From positions 6,437,501-6,501,500 of the forward strand of contig NW_024737068.1 in the NCBI RefSeq assembly GCF_018991925.1: a stretch of 64,000 nucleotides of DNA, in the 5' to 3' direction. The notes under the pieces were generated by a model. It did no database searches. It had not been told where the DNA came from and worked only from the letters and a program-made list of their open reading frames with translations. How positions within the stretch are numbered: the stretch's first letter is position 1; each line of letters opens with the position of its first letter. Position numbers and translations under genes: made by a program. Shown piece after piece: positions 44,851-55,400 of the stretch. Source of the DNA: Homarus americanus. Taxonomy: Eukaryota > Arthropoda > Malacostraca > Decapoda > Nephropidae.

Positions 44851-45479
44851 TCTCACATATGGGCGTCATCATAATAATTGGACACCGCTAATAGGCTCTT
44901 CCTTTCCCCTTAAGAATGCCGATTACGTTCTCCTGGCCCTATTAACCTCTCGTCTCTACCATTAGGCGGCCCGCGTAACCCTGTAGTGGAGGTCCCTTTG
45001 ATATGAGGCACACGTGAGGGAGACAGGGAGAGAGAGAGAGAGAAATACAAAAAAAAAGAAAAGAATTTATACGGAAGGAAAGAAAATGAAAAAAATATTG
45101 AGAGGGGAAGAGATTGAAGCAGAGATCAAGAGATTGAAAGTAATAGAGAGGGGGAAAAAGTGTGAGAGAGGGAAGCGGAGAAAGAGAAGAAGAGAAAGAG
45201 AGACAGAAAGAAAGTATGAGAGAGAGAGACAGAGGTAAAGTGTGAGATATAAAGATTAAAAATAAAGTGAAACATAGATGGAGAAAGGAACGAAAATAGT
45301 GAGATATGGTAGATAGGGGAAAAGAGAATAAGATAAAAAGATAAAATAAAAAAGGTGCAAAAGACAGAGGTAAAGAAAGCGAGTGGGAGAAGAAAGGTGA
45401 GACTGAGAAAGTGAGACGAAAAGAGAATGAGATACAGAAAGGCAGTGTGAAAAAGAGAGAAAGACAGAGTGAAAAAAGT
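44851..45479. other. Unique then GA-rich DNA
   Basis: 45,020-45,480 is GA-rich with GAGAAAGAGA words. Long minus-strand open frames here are compositional. No gene seen. Confidence 0.55.

Positions 45480-45524
<45 letters not shown>
45480..45524. repeat. (CA)n microsatellite
   Basis: Pure CA run of 45 bp. Confidence 0.97.
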
Positions 45525-45525
<1 letters not shown>

Positions 45526-45699
45526 CATCATCAAGATCCCTCCTCCAGAATTTATTAATTTAACCCCAAGTTTTAATTACTAATTAATCTTTTGCAGAGT
45601 ATAATTAAGAACCAAATCTTCTTTTTATGCTTCTTAATTGAAGTTGTTTAACACGCGAGAAGTTCACCTTTCTGCAAATTATCCAGGTTTTTAATTACC

Positions 45700-46170
45700 G
45701 GCACCAACGTGGGAGAATTTACCACAGCGTGGAAAAATTTAGTCTAGCGTGAGAAAAAATAGCTCAGCGTGGGAAAAAGTTTGTATAACTCGGTAAGGAT
45801 TACATTTTAGTGGGAAAAATACACAAAGAGAGAGTAGGAAATGTCTATAGCTTAGAAAATGTACCAAAACATTGAAATAAATATATATAACGTAGAAAAG
45901 ATTAGTATAGATTAAAAGAATTTAGCAAAACATGGAAAACGGAATGAAAAAGCGTGCACATTGCTTGAGAAAACATCAGTAAAACGTGGGAAAACATTAG
46001 TATACCGTGGGAAAACATGATTATACAGTGGGAAAACAAAGGATATACCGTGGGAAAACAAAGGATATACCGTGGGAAAACAAAGGATATACCGTGGGAA
46101 AACAAAGGATATACCGTGGGAAAACAAAGGATATACCGTGGGAAAACATTAGTATACCATGGGAAAAAAA
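45700..46170. repeat. CGTGGGAAAA motif cluster, locus 2, with a 22-bp tandem core
   Basis: Irregular CGTGGGAAAA variants from 45,708. The core (46,035-46,145) is five near-perfect 22-bp units, ACCGTGGGAAAACAAAGGATAT. About nine exact CGTGGGAAAA copies occur. It shares motif and spacer style with locus 1 at 24.9-25.2 kb. Confidence 0.9.
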
Positions 46171-46370
46171 AGTTTCATTTCTGATAAAAAAAGGCTGTAA
46201 TATATTTTGTTGTTTCATCTGCATTCGAAGAGTTACTAAGGTAATAAAATTGTTTTGGCGTTATCTAAACAAGCATTTTAGAGTATTGTTGCAGGTAAGC
46301 CACAACACTTTTTATATGAGTAAAATAGAAGAAAAAACAATTATTATGTCGAATGATGTTACAGATCAGT

Positions 46371-46371
46371 A

Positions 46372-46470
<99 letters not shown>
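46371..46470. repeat. (AAT)n microsatellite, about 100 bp
   Basis: AAT run with one AAC interruption. Confidence 0.97.
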
Positions 46471-46857
46471 GTGATTAGCATTGCCATCATCACCATTTTT
46501 ATCAACAGTAGCAGTTTTATGACCAGTCTATCAATCTGTTCTGTGACCCCTGCCCATGACCCCTGCCTGTGAGCATCTGTCTATGAGTCTCTTTTGTGAG
46601 CACCTGTTGAGTCAATTCTGTTAATCCACCATGTAATTGCCATCTGCATTATTAATTTAGTGTGATGTAAGTCGTTCTCTTTGATATGATGAGAGCGACA
46701 GGTAAGGTAAATAACATGTTGTCTCGGTATGATGTTTGGCTCTATATAGTTAAGGGTTTTAGGTGATTATAATGCCTATGTATGGACAGAGTGACTTTAA
46801 TTGGTTTGTACTTTATGTATATTTATGTATGTATGAATAGGTATTTAAATATTAGCA
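46471..46857. other. Unique DNA, no gene seen
   Basis: Contains two similar phrases around TGTGACCCCTGCCCATGACC at 46,540-46,570. Nothing else recognised. Confidence 0.45.
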
Positions 46858-46883
46858 CACACACGCACATACACACACACTTC

Positions 46884-47822
46884 ATCCTTGACCACCGAAG
46901 GGTCAAGACGTACCTGGCGCTCCTCTCGGAGCAGCCAGGTCAACTGTTAAGTTGGCCCATACCAACTCCCTCCCCTGAACCCTCCTCCCCACCGGAATAT
47001 CAACAAGTTCACGCCAGAAGTTGCCATTTCATTTAGGAAAGGAATGGAACCAGTGTTAAACAGAGGTGAACAGTGGTGAACAGTGCTTAAGTCAGTGAGA
47101 ACAACTCAACAGTAACAGTGGTACCCAAGTTGACCTTCACACAGTGAGGTCCCAGGTACCCAATGATAACGGCCCGACCCATCAACCAGCGATGTGTTAA
47201 TCTGTCTACGATAGGAAGGCCTGGGACCCACCTCACTCATAGAACACCGTCTGTGAGGGAACTACTACACCACGTGAGGCCCCTCATAACACCATCTGTG
47301 AGGGAATTACTACACCACGTGAGGCCCCTCATAACACCATCTGTGAGGGAATTACTACACCACGTGAGGCCCCTCATAACACCATCTGTGAGGGAATTAC
47401 TACACCACGTGAGGCCCCTCATAACACCATCTGTGAGGGAATTACTACACCACGTGAGGCCCCTCATAACACCATCTGTGAGGGAATTACTACACCACGT
47501 GAGGCCCCTCATAACACCATCTGTGAGGGAATTACTACACCACGTGAGGCCCCTCATAACACCATCTGTGAGGGAACTACTACACCACGTGAGGTCCCTC
47601 CTAACACCATCTGGGAGGGAGTTACTACACTACGTGTTTGCTGTTCAACACCTACATTAATCTGTATGTTCACTGTATGTTCCTTCACCTTTCTCTAATG
47701 AAGGCTTTTGTTAAACCACCAATGTATGTAATAAGTCATTTATGCCCAATGTATATTTTCAGCCTTCGGGCTGCAGAACTTTTTCAATAAACCGTTAATT
47801 ATTATTATTATTATTATTATTA
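46884..47822 (+). mobile_element. Composite VNTR retroposon, copy 3
   Basis: Nearly identical to copy 1 at 14.8-15.7 kb in all parts outside the VNTR, which suggests recent activity of the family. It starts at GACCACCGAAGGGTCAAGAC just after a CA-rich tract (46,857-46,880). It ends with the CAGCC-TTCG-GGCTG hairpin (47,760-47,773), AATAAACCGTTA, (ATT)n and a further ACACACAC. No reverse transcriptase is encoded. Confidence 0.8.
47240..47632 (+). repeat. 45-bp VNTR inside composite copy 3
   Basis: Nine units at a constant 45-bp spacing (unit starts near 47,247, 47,291, 47,336 and so on). The interior units are identical. The first and last units carry private changes, and the last has CTGGGAGGGAGTT as in copy 1. 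Uniform interior and distinct edges indicate homogenisation within the array. Confidence 0.96.
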
Positions 47823-47848
47823 CACACACACGTGTCATTCCCCCAGTT

Positions 47849-47850
<2 letters not shown>

Positions 47851-47901
<51 letters not shown>
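47851..47901. repeat. (CT)n microsatellite
   Basis: Pure CT run of 51 bp. Confidence 0.97.
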
Positions 47902-47903
<2 letters not shown>

Positions 47904-48632
47904 CAGCAGGTCACATTAGTCCCAAAACGAAACAATTACTCACTTTAAATCTCGCGAACAATTCCCTCCGACAAGTACAGATCAAGAGTATAATTTTGCC
48001 TCTTATTGCCATGTCACTTGCCGACATCTAAAGTCTCATCTCGCTAATTAAACGTCAAATAAAAATACTTTCACATGGTCGTCGAACTCACTGATTTAAT
48101 TCAGATACTACTCGTAGTTCTCCCGTGTAAAATAGTATTGAAGATCTGCGAGCCCTTACTGGGATATCAGTGTAATTTTGCGCCATTTTGAGGTGTTTCA
48201 ATATTCCAATTGGTTGATAAGTGAAGAACTCTTAACAATCTCATAAAATAACGCAAACATCAATTGGATTTTTGCGGGATCTTTGACAAGGTTGGGATAA
48301 AATATTGAAATATATTAAAAGTTTATTTGTTTTAATAGTGAAATATTACGTAACATCAACGAACTTGAAGTAGGGAAGATGTGTTTAATTTCGCACTGGG
48401 ATGAGACGTTCCAATGTTTTCACGGATGAGATTAAGGTGGGTACTAGTATTAGTGTTCTAAAAGTGATATAAATATTGGCGTACTCCTGGAACTTGGATA
48501 GATTGGGGGGGAGGAGGGGAGTTGATGTTTTGTTTGGAAAGCAAATATTATCTGTCTCTATCTCTTGCTCTTTCAACTTCTCTCATATTATCAGAAACAA
48601 CGATTCTCTCTCTCTCTCTCTCTCTCTTGCAG
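47902..48632. other. Unique DNA, possible intron
   Basis: No repeat family recognised apart from (CT)n at 48,607-48,627. If the exon candidate at 48,633 is real, this interval would be the upstream intron. Confidence 0.4.
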
Positions 48633-48721
48633 TCACCTTCAGAGGCGACCCACCCTACCTTCCCGCATCTCTCACACCTGTGATCACCGGAGCTACGCTA
48701 ATTAACTCCATTCACCTGCAG
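48633..48721 (+). CDS. Possible internal exon, unrecognised product
   Basis: A long pyrimidine tract followed by TTGCAG (48,627-48,632) is a good splice acceptor. Downstream the frame is open to 48,871 and its first part has ordinary mixed composition, beginning TFRGDPPYLPASLTPVITG. A possible donor, CTGCAG/GTCTAC, falls at 48,721/48,722; others occur further right (TTC/GTAACT near 48,770). I recognise no family. No partner exon was found in the window, and a pyrimidine tract before CAG is easy to obtain by chance in CT-rich DNA. This is the only place where I would look for a host gene exon. Confidence 0.25.
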
Positions 48722-48869
48722 GTCTACGTCGACAGTGGCATTTGTGTCCTCAACGCTTCTCACAGCTTCGTAACTAGGACGCCAAGTAATGAACATCAAG
48801 ACGGAATGCTCATCTTAGAATCAATAGAAGGGTTACTCCCCTGTGTTTCATTCAACGCTAATGAACACT

Positions 48870-49075
48870 GAGCAACGCTATTCAACGCTCATCAATGTAT
48901 TATCTCTTAGAAATGTTCCTCAAAACTCGTTCATTAATGTTCATCAATGCTTCTTAACGCTATTCAATCTTCATCAATGATCATTAGCGTCTCTCAACGT
49001 TCGACACAACAACAGTCCTCGACAGCCATCAATGCTTTTTAACGCTTATCAACGCTCATCAACGCTCCTGACAGC
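48870..49075. repeat. Degenerate AACGCTCATCAATG repeat
   Basis: About a dozen loose copies of CAACGCTCATCAATG or TTCAACGCT at 12-20 bp spacing. The repetition already starts near 48,855, at the end of the open frame of the exon candidate. Confidence 0.75.
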
Positions 49076-49162
49076 TACACAATTTCTTTTATTACCAAAG
49101 ACAGACAGACAGGAAATGCAAATTCACAAAGACAGATGTAAAGACAGAAGGACAGACATTCG

Positions 49163-49163
<1 letters not shown>

Positions 49164-49234
<71 letters not shown>
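49164..49234. repeat. (CA)n microsatellite, 71 bp
   Basis: Pure CA run, preceded by a GACA-rich patch (49,100-49,160). Confidence 0.97.
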
Positions 49235-49235
<1 letters not shown>

Positions 49236-49600
49236 GGAATAGTTGAAGGGCCTCACAGTCCCCATCTTCCCAGTTCATGGATATTAGTGCTCTCATGAAC
49301 TGTCAATGCGTCATTTGAATCAGGTGGTGTAGGTAGAATTATCTCCCATAAGAGATATAACCGTGAATGGCTATTCAGGAGGCTTTTATGGTACAAAGAT
49401 ATTTGTTAATGTCTTCCTGAAAAAAAATAAATAAAAGGTGTACTGAAATGCTTTAATTTCTTTTGTTTTGTTTTTTGTTTTGTGTTTATTTTGTGTTTTT
49501 TTTCTCTCTCTTTTCGCTGATGGTGTTGTGTTTTTTGTTAGTCAGGAGCTAAGAATTTTTTTGGTGACAAATACATATTAAATTGTTTGTGTGTGTTTTA
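49235..49600. other. Unique T-rich DNA
   Basis: Nothing recognised beyond a TTTTGTTTTG-rich patch at 49,455-49,505. Confidence 0.5.
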
Positions 49601-49890
49601 CAAAAATAGACAGAAGTAGACAGACAGACAGGCAAAGAACGAGACAGAGAGACAGGCAAACAGACAAAGAGAAAGACACACATAAAACAAACACATACAG
49701 ACAAACATGAAAAAAAAGACAGAATAAAACACGGACAGACAAACATACAAACAGACAGAAAAAAGAAAAACCGTGAAACAGACGGGAAAAAAGACAAGCA
49801 AACAAAACACACAAACAGACAGAAACAACGAAAGACAAAGACAGACAAATATAGAAACAGATAGACAGAAAGGCAGTGAAATAGACAGAC
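49601..49890. repeat. Degenerate (GACA)n region
   Basis: AGACAGACAGGCAAA-like words with many substitutions over about 290 bp. Minus-strand open frames rich in Cys, Leu, Ser and Val result from this repeat. Confidence 0.85.
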
Positions 49891-50014
49891 GGGATAAAGA
49901 GCTAGAGCAACCCCGGAAGCCACATTGTGTGAGATAACTTGGAGGGAAAATAAATAAGTTTGGTTAGCGTTATGATATCGGATGGTTATCGATTTGTTGG
50001 TTAATGTTCAGTAA

Positions 50015-50130
50015 TATTAGGTTGGGTTGGGTTGGGTTGGGCTACGTTAGGATAGATTAGGTGAGGTTAAAACAGGTTGAGTTAGAATAGTTTAAGCTAG
50101 AGCAGAGAAGGTTATGTTAGGTTAGGTAGA
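50015..50130 (+). repeat. Degenerate TTAGG/TTGGG tract
   Basis: Starts with three or four GGTTG units (GTTGGGTTGGGTTGGG) and decays through AGGTTAAAACAGGTTG to GTTAGGTTAGG. Telomere-like by sequence. Confidence 0.75.
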
Positions 50131-50690
50131 CATACAGATTGCCTGAGACACAAACAGATAGACAGGCAGAGAGACGGTAACAGACAGACAGACAGACAGA
50201 GTTAATACAGCCTGCCACTCAGTCGTGTTGGCTTAAATACTAAACGAATATATCAACGCCTTTAATCCACTACATAACTCTTACTAATTCTCTCCTAATG
50301 ATGCAAGGAGAGAGAGAGAGAGGGGGGATAAAAAGAGAAAGGAAGAGTGAAAGAGAGAGACTGAATGACGGTGAGAAAGGAGCGAGATAGAATATTTTCA
50401 AGAGGAAATTCTTTTGGCTTCTTAAATTAACTGCTCCAGTTCCTTAATCGAATTAAGATTTGCACAATAAAGCAAGATATATTTAATAAGAAAATAACTG
50501 TCGTATATTATAAATACTGTATGTATGTCTGTGTGTGTGTGTATGTGTGTACGTATATACATATATATTTATCTCTTTATTTATGTGTGGATATACTGAA
50601 TAACCACAATTTTGTAAGTCAAACGTCAAGAAACCAACATTCTCACAATCAATTGACATTCTATCAGATAATCACCAATCACAAAAAACA
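50131..50690. other. Unique DNA with GACA and GA patches
   Basis: (GACA) at 50,178-50,200 and GA-rich at 50,308-50,365. No gene seen. Confidence 0.5.
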
Positions 50691-50990
50691 TCCACTACCA
50701 CTCACAAACCTCCCATCACCACTTATAAACCCCCACTATCACTTACAAATCCCCACCACCACTTACAAATCCCCACCACCACTTACAAACCCCCCACCAT
50801 CACTCACAAACCCCCACTATCACTTACAATTCCCCACCACCACTTACATACCCCCACCACCACTTACAAACCCCCCACCATCACTCACAAACCCCCACCA
50901 TCATTTACAAACTCCCACCACCACTCACAAACCCCCCACCACCACTATCACCACCACTTACAAACTCCCACCACCACTACCACCACTCAC
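50691..50990. repeat. 22-bp CCACCACCACTTACAAA minisatellite
   Basis: About 14 units of CACCACCACTTACAAATCCC with ACCATCACTCAC variants. Pairs of unit types recur in the same order, suggesting a higher-order unit of about 105 bp. No coding role is implied. Confidence 0.9.
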
Positions 50991-51280
50991 ATAAACTACC
51001 TCTAAGATTGTTTGCGCTCACAATCAGACCCTAAGAGATGCAAACATTCTTTCCAATCCCAGTCATTTTAGAGGGAGGTGACGTTGAGTGTTTGGCCACA
51101 CTATCGAGAGCGGCCGTATCACCCAGCTCTTGAATCACAATTGAAGGTTCAGACTGGCAAAGCTCTCACGCTGGGGAGGGTTCAAGAAAAACTGTGTCAG
51201 TGTTCATTCTGTGTTTTCTTCAACTCCGAGACGACGGGAGAGGTGACGAGTGTTACGGTGAAGGAAGAGTACTGGTACTG
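50991..51280. other. Unique DNA, no gene seen
   Basis: A 67-codon open frame at 51,078-51,281 has mixed composition, but no family, splice sites or flanking exons were recognised. Confidence 0.4.
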
Positions 51281-51765
51281 ATAAGACGGCAGATGGTATA
51301 GGAATGACGGTACAGGTACAGAAATGACGGAACGGGTAAATAAATGACGCAACGGTACAAAAACGACGGCACAAATAGAGATGGCGCTACAGGTACAGAA
51401 ACGACAGAAACAGAGACAACCTGGCAAATTAGTCACTCAGACAGCTTAATGTACTAGCCACTCAAGGAACTTAACTTAATAGCCACTCGGAGAGCTTAAC
51501 TTAATAGCCATTCAGAGAACTTAATAGCCACTTAGAGAGGTTAACTTACTAGACACTCAAAGAGGTAGACTAAATGATCAATCAGAGAATTAAATTTAAA
51601 ATTCAGATAGCTTAACTTACCAGCCACTCAGAAAGCTTAACTTATTCACCACTCAGAAAGCTTAACTTATTCACCACTCAGAAAGCATAACTTAACGGCC
51701 ACTCAGAAATCATAACTTACTCACCACTCAGAGAGCATAACTTAATCCCCACTCAGAGAGCATTT
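51281..51765. repeat. Two adjoining degenerate minisatellites
   Basis: 51,290-51,415 repeats ACGGTACAGGTACAGAAATG-like words. 51,430-51,765 repeats AGCTTAACTTAATAGCCACT and CACTCAGAGAG with about a 25-bp period, some 14 units. Both are strongly diverged. Confidence 0.85.
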
Positions 51766-52135
51766 ACGCGTCAACCCAGGGCATCATACATATACAGACT
51801 TATATCGCATAAAAGATCAACGGTAAATACTGCCATAGCAAGATGAGAAAGGATAGGCTTATCTCCCTCCCCTTTTGATGATGTTGTGTGTGTGTGTGTG
51901 TGTAAGAAATAGAATATATATTTTTTTTACGGCAAAATGATATTATCACGAACAACTGCTTCCCGAGAGACCAGAATTTCCATTTGGTGGTCCCACCTCT
52001 GTCTATCTATATGCTAAACAGATGTGTAAATCTCTCGATTTTTTTTTCTTCTTCCTTTTGGCCTTGCTGACGATAAACGCAAGTCAAATATCATTCCTTT
52101 TGAACTCTGAGAACTTTATTCAGCATCTCTTAACA
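51766..52135. other. Unique DNA, no gene seen
   Basis: Short (TG)n at 51,885-51,903. Nothing else recognised. Confidence 0.5.
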
Positions 52136-52826
52136 TAGCGTTGCGTGGTTGGTTTCTAAACTCTAACACAGGATGGTCTCTAAAGTCTAGTGCAAATTGG
52201 TCTTTTAAGCTAGTATAGAATGGTCTCTGATTTCTAATACAGCAAGGTCTCTAAAATTTAGCTAGTGGTCTCTAAATACTCTAAAATAGCACGGTCTCTA
52301 GAAGCTCCAACAAAGCACGGTCTCTAGAAGCTCTAATATAGCACGGTCTTTAGAACCTCTAACATAGCACGTTCTCTAGAACCTCTAACATAGCACGGTC
52401 TCTAGAAGCTCTAATATAGCCCAGTCTCTAGAAGCTCTCATAAAGCACGGTCTCTAGAAGTTCTAATATAGCACGGTCTCTAGAAGCTCTAATTTAGCAT
52501 GGTCTCTAAAAGCTCTAACATAGCACGGCCTCTAGAAGCTCTAATATAGCACGGTCTCTAGAAGCTCTAATTTAGCATGGTCTCTAAAAGCTCTAACATA
52601 GCACGGTCTCTAGAAGTTCTAATATAGCACGGTATCTAGAAGCTCTAATTTAGCATGGTCTCTAAAAGCTCTAATATAGCACGGTCTCTAGAAACTCTAA
52701 TTTAGCACGGTCTCTAGAAGCTCTAACATAGCACGGCCTCTAGAAGCTCTAACATAGCACGGTCTCTAGAAGCTCTAACATAGCACGGCCTCTAGAAGCT
52801 CTAACATAGCACGGTCTCTATACACC
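52136..52826. repeat. 26-bp minisatellite (AGCACGGTCTCTAGAAGC)
   Basis: About 25 units of AGCACGGTCTCTAGAAGCTC plus TAAYATA. The left third is degraded and the right two thirds are well conserved. ATATAGC, ATTTAGC and ACATAGC variants recur in blocks, indicating higher-order amplification. No hairpin or coding potential was found. Confidence 0.95.
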
Positions 52827-52920
52827 ATCGTCTCGAAGTCATTAAGAGAATACCACAGAATGTTAAATTTTTAATACACGGTTTTGATAAATTCGAGTGT
52901 GGGCCAATGAGCTGCTCTAA

Positions 52921-53210
52921 CGAAACCTAACCTAACCTAACCTAACTTAACTTAATCTAACCTAACTTAATCTAACCTAACATACTATAACCAAACTTGG
53001 CCTAATCTAACCTAACCTAACAAAAACTGACTTAACATAACCAGAACTAATATAAGGCAATCTAACAGAAACTTAACTTGATCAATTCTAACTTGACCTA
53101 AATCTAGCCTTACCTATCCTAACCTGACCTACCCTAATGAAACCAACTTAACACTAACCAAACCTAACCTGAACCTAATCTAATGTAAGTTAACCTCACA
53201 TACCATGACC
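52921..53210 (-). repeat. Degenerate (CCTAA)n tract
   Basis: About 290 bp beginning with three good CCTAACCTAA units and decaying into CTTAATCTAACC and AAACCTGACC variants. Interstitial telomere-like. Confidence 0.88.
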
Positions 53211-53559
53211 TGATTTGAAATTGGAAACACAGACTTTGTATGGAAAGGGAAGTAAAACTCTTGTATCTGAGTATTTGTTTGGAGTATAAACCTAGTTACC
53301 ACGACAGTGAGATGGTGGTGTTATGTAGACGCTCGCGTGCGTGCGAGTGTGTATGTGTGTGTGTGTGTAGCCACACACAGGGTGGTGAAATGCGTCTAGT
53401 GTGGCAGCATTATGTTAGTGTTAAGGTGAAAGTACTGCTTGCTCCCTCCTGCTTTCAGCTGCCGCCGCTGGCTAGCCCTCGTGGAACAGGGAAGCAACAT
53501 GCATACATGTAAGTGTTCCCCTGCCAGTACACAGCCTCCTCACCATCAAGACTCCTGCT
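53211..53559. other. Unique DNA with a short GT tract
   Basis: GCGTGCGTGCGAGTGTG and (TG)n at 53,334-53,369, then the probable 5' approach to the RTE-type element. Confidence 0.45.
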
Positions 53560-54429
53560 GTGCCTCATAGTGGCAACACACGGTAAGTGGGTGCTGAGCC
53601 CAGGCGAAATCAGTAGGGGATCTCGGAGTATCAGTGGTCCCTAGAGGGACGGGGCATAGGATCACTGGCATGTGGACACGTCCTGGCGCCTACCAACCAC
53701 TGCCCCGCTGCCTTGCGGATTAACCTTGGTAGGTATAAGATACGGGAGTAAACCCAGAACGAAAAATCTGCGGTGGAGCCACGTAACAGGGAGAAATGCT
53801 TACAGAGCTCCAACAAGACCCCAACGGCAGTGTAGGCGGAAGAGGTGACCACCATGGAAACCCAACGACTACACCAGCGGACGAAGGCAATGCCTGATGG
53901 ACAGGATACTAAGGCGAAACCCAACAAAATGGGCTATCGGCAGTCCATTACAACTCTCCCTCTCTCCAGTCGTTGCAACACTTGCACCAATGGATCAGGA
54001 AAAGGGAGAGCCAAGATGTGTGGTTGCAGCCTGCGCTCCTGCCTCACCACATAAATCAACTCACGCGCAGCCATCATCCAGCTCATCATACCTCTCATCA
54101 TCATCAAAACCCCTATACCCCCCAAAAGTCCTATAGCGACGGGGACAGGCAGAGATTACTATTGGGAGTCTCTAGTCACAGCTCTGCACATGGGAGGCAC
54201 AGATAACATGGTCGCTTATGCACTGGGATATAGAAGCAGTGCAATCCGGTCCTGTCTGTGTGCCTGAGCAACCCTTCCGAGGAGCCACTCTGCTCTCCCC
54301 ACATGGGGAGGGGGCTGCTTAAAACCCCAACCTGACTGGGCAACCGCACCCAGTTAGGTCATCTTTATGCGGTCGAAAACACAACCAAAATCACAGATCC
54401 AAACAAAAACAAACCATACAACCTCTTCT

Positions 54430-55400
54430 GGTCGCTGCATGGAATGTCAAGACCCTTCTGGATACTGGCACAAACGCACGTCCTGAAAGAAGAGCTGCCC
54501 TAGTGGCAAAAGAGCTGGCTAGGTATAACATCGACATAGCAGCCATCGGTGAGTCCCGGTTCCCAGATGAAAGCTAACTCACAGAACAGGGGTCTGGCTA
54601 CACCTTCTTCTGGAAGGGTAAGCCTGCTGTGGAGAGAAACCGCATTTATGGAGTTGGCTTTGCCCTTCGCCAACGCATCCTACACAGGCTAACTGAAATG
54701 CCTACTGGGATCAACGAGAGCCTCAAGACGCTTCGAGCCCCACTGAATCACTCACGTCATGCCTTCTTCATCAGTGTATTCGCCACAACACTGGATGCAG
54801 AGGATGACATCAAGGAGGCCTTTTATGCCGACCTCGACAGAGTGCTAACCTCTATCCCGAGAGAAGACAAGGTTGTGCTCCTTGGCGACTCCAATGCCAG
54901 AGTTAGCAGAGATGTTAACATTTAGCAGGAAACCATAGGGAGAAATGGACAAGGCAAGTGTAATCCCAACGGCTTACTCCTCCTCAGCAAGTGTGCTGCT
55001 CATAACCTCACTATCACCAATACCTTGTTTAGGCAGGCCGACAAGTTCAAGGGTTCGTGGCAACACCCACGATCCAAACATTGGCACCTCATTGAGTACA
55101 TCATTGTCAAGAGAGAGGGATCGCCGAGATGTCCTCATCAACCGTGCCATGCATGGCTCAGACCACTGTGACACCAATCATCGACTTGTCAGATCCAAGC
55201 TCTCACTTTACGTCGCCCCAAAACGGCGAAGGCAGCAAATCTTCAGAAGAGGTTTTAATACTAAGCGTCTGGAGGATCCAGCGGTAGCAACTGCTTTCAG
55301 AGAGCAGCTCGAACATGGGCTTAAAAACAACCCAACAGCAAACAACGTGAATCCCAGTGCCGAATGGGACACTCTTAATACTGTTACGACAAAAACCTGC
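54430..55400 (+). pseudogene. LINE endonuclease domain (EEP/APE-like), copy 3
   Basis: Apurinic-type endonuclease of a non-LTR retrotransposon, the enzyme that nicks target DNA. Visible motifs in order: AAWNVKTLLDTG with its conserved Asn (54,434); AAIGESRFPD with the catalytic Glu (54,540); VVLLGDSNARVS with conserved Asp and Asn (54,873-54,908); and MHGSDHCDTNHRLVRSKL, holding the Ser-Asp-His triad (55,147-55,203). In-frame stops occur near 54,572 and 54,925, with frameshifts between 55,000 and 55,120, so it is inactive. In many genomes this domain is annotated as craniofacial development protein 2-like, a known misnomer for this LINE type. Confidence 0.85.

Noticed and set aside
44942..45523. 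Minus-strand 193-codon open frame resembling a membrane protein
   Set aside because: Hydrophobic Phe/Leu/Ser composition follows from the GA-rich plus strand and the (CA)n tract.
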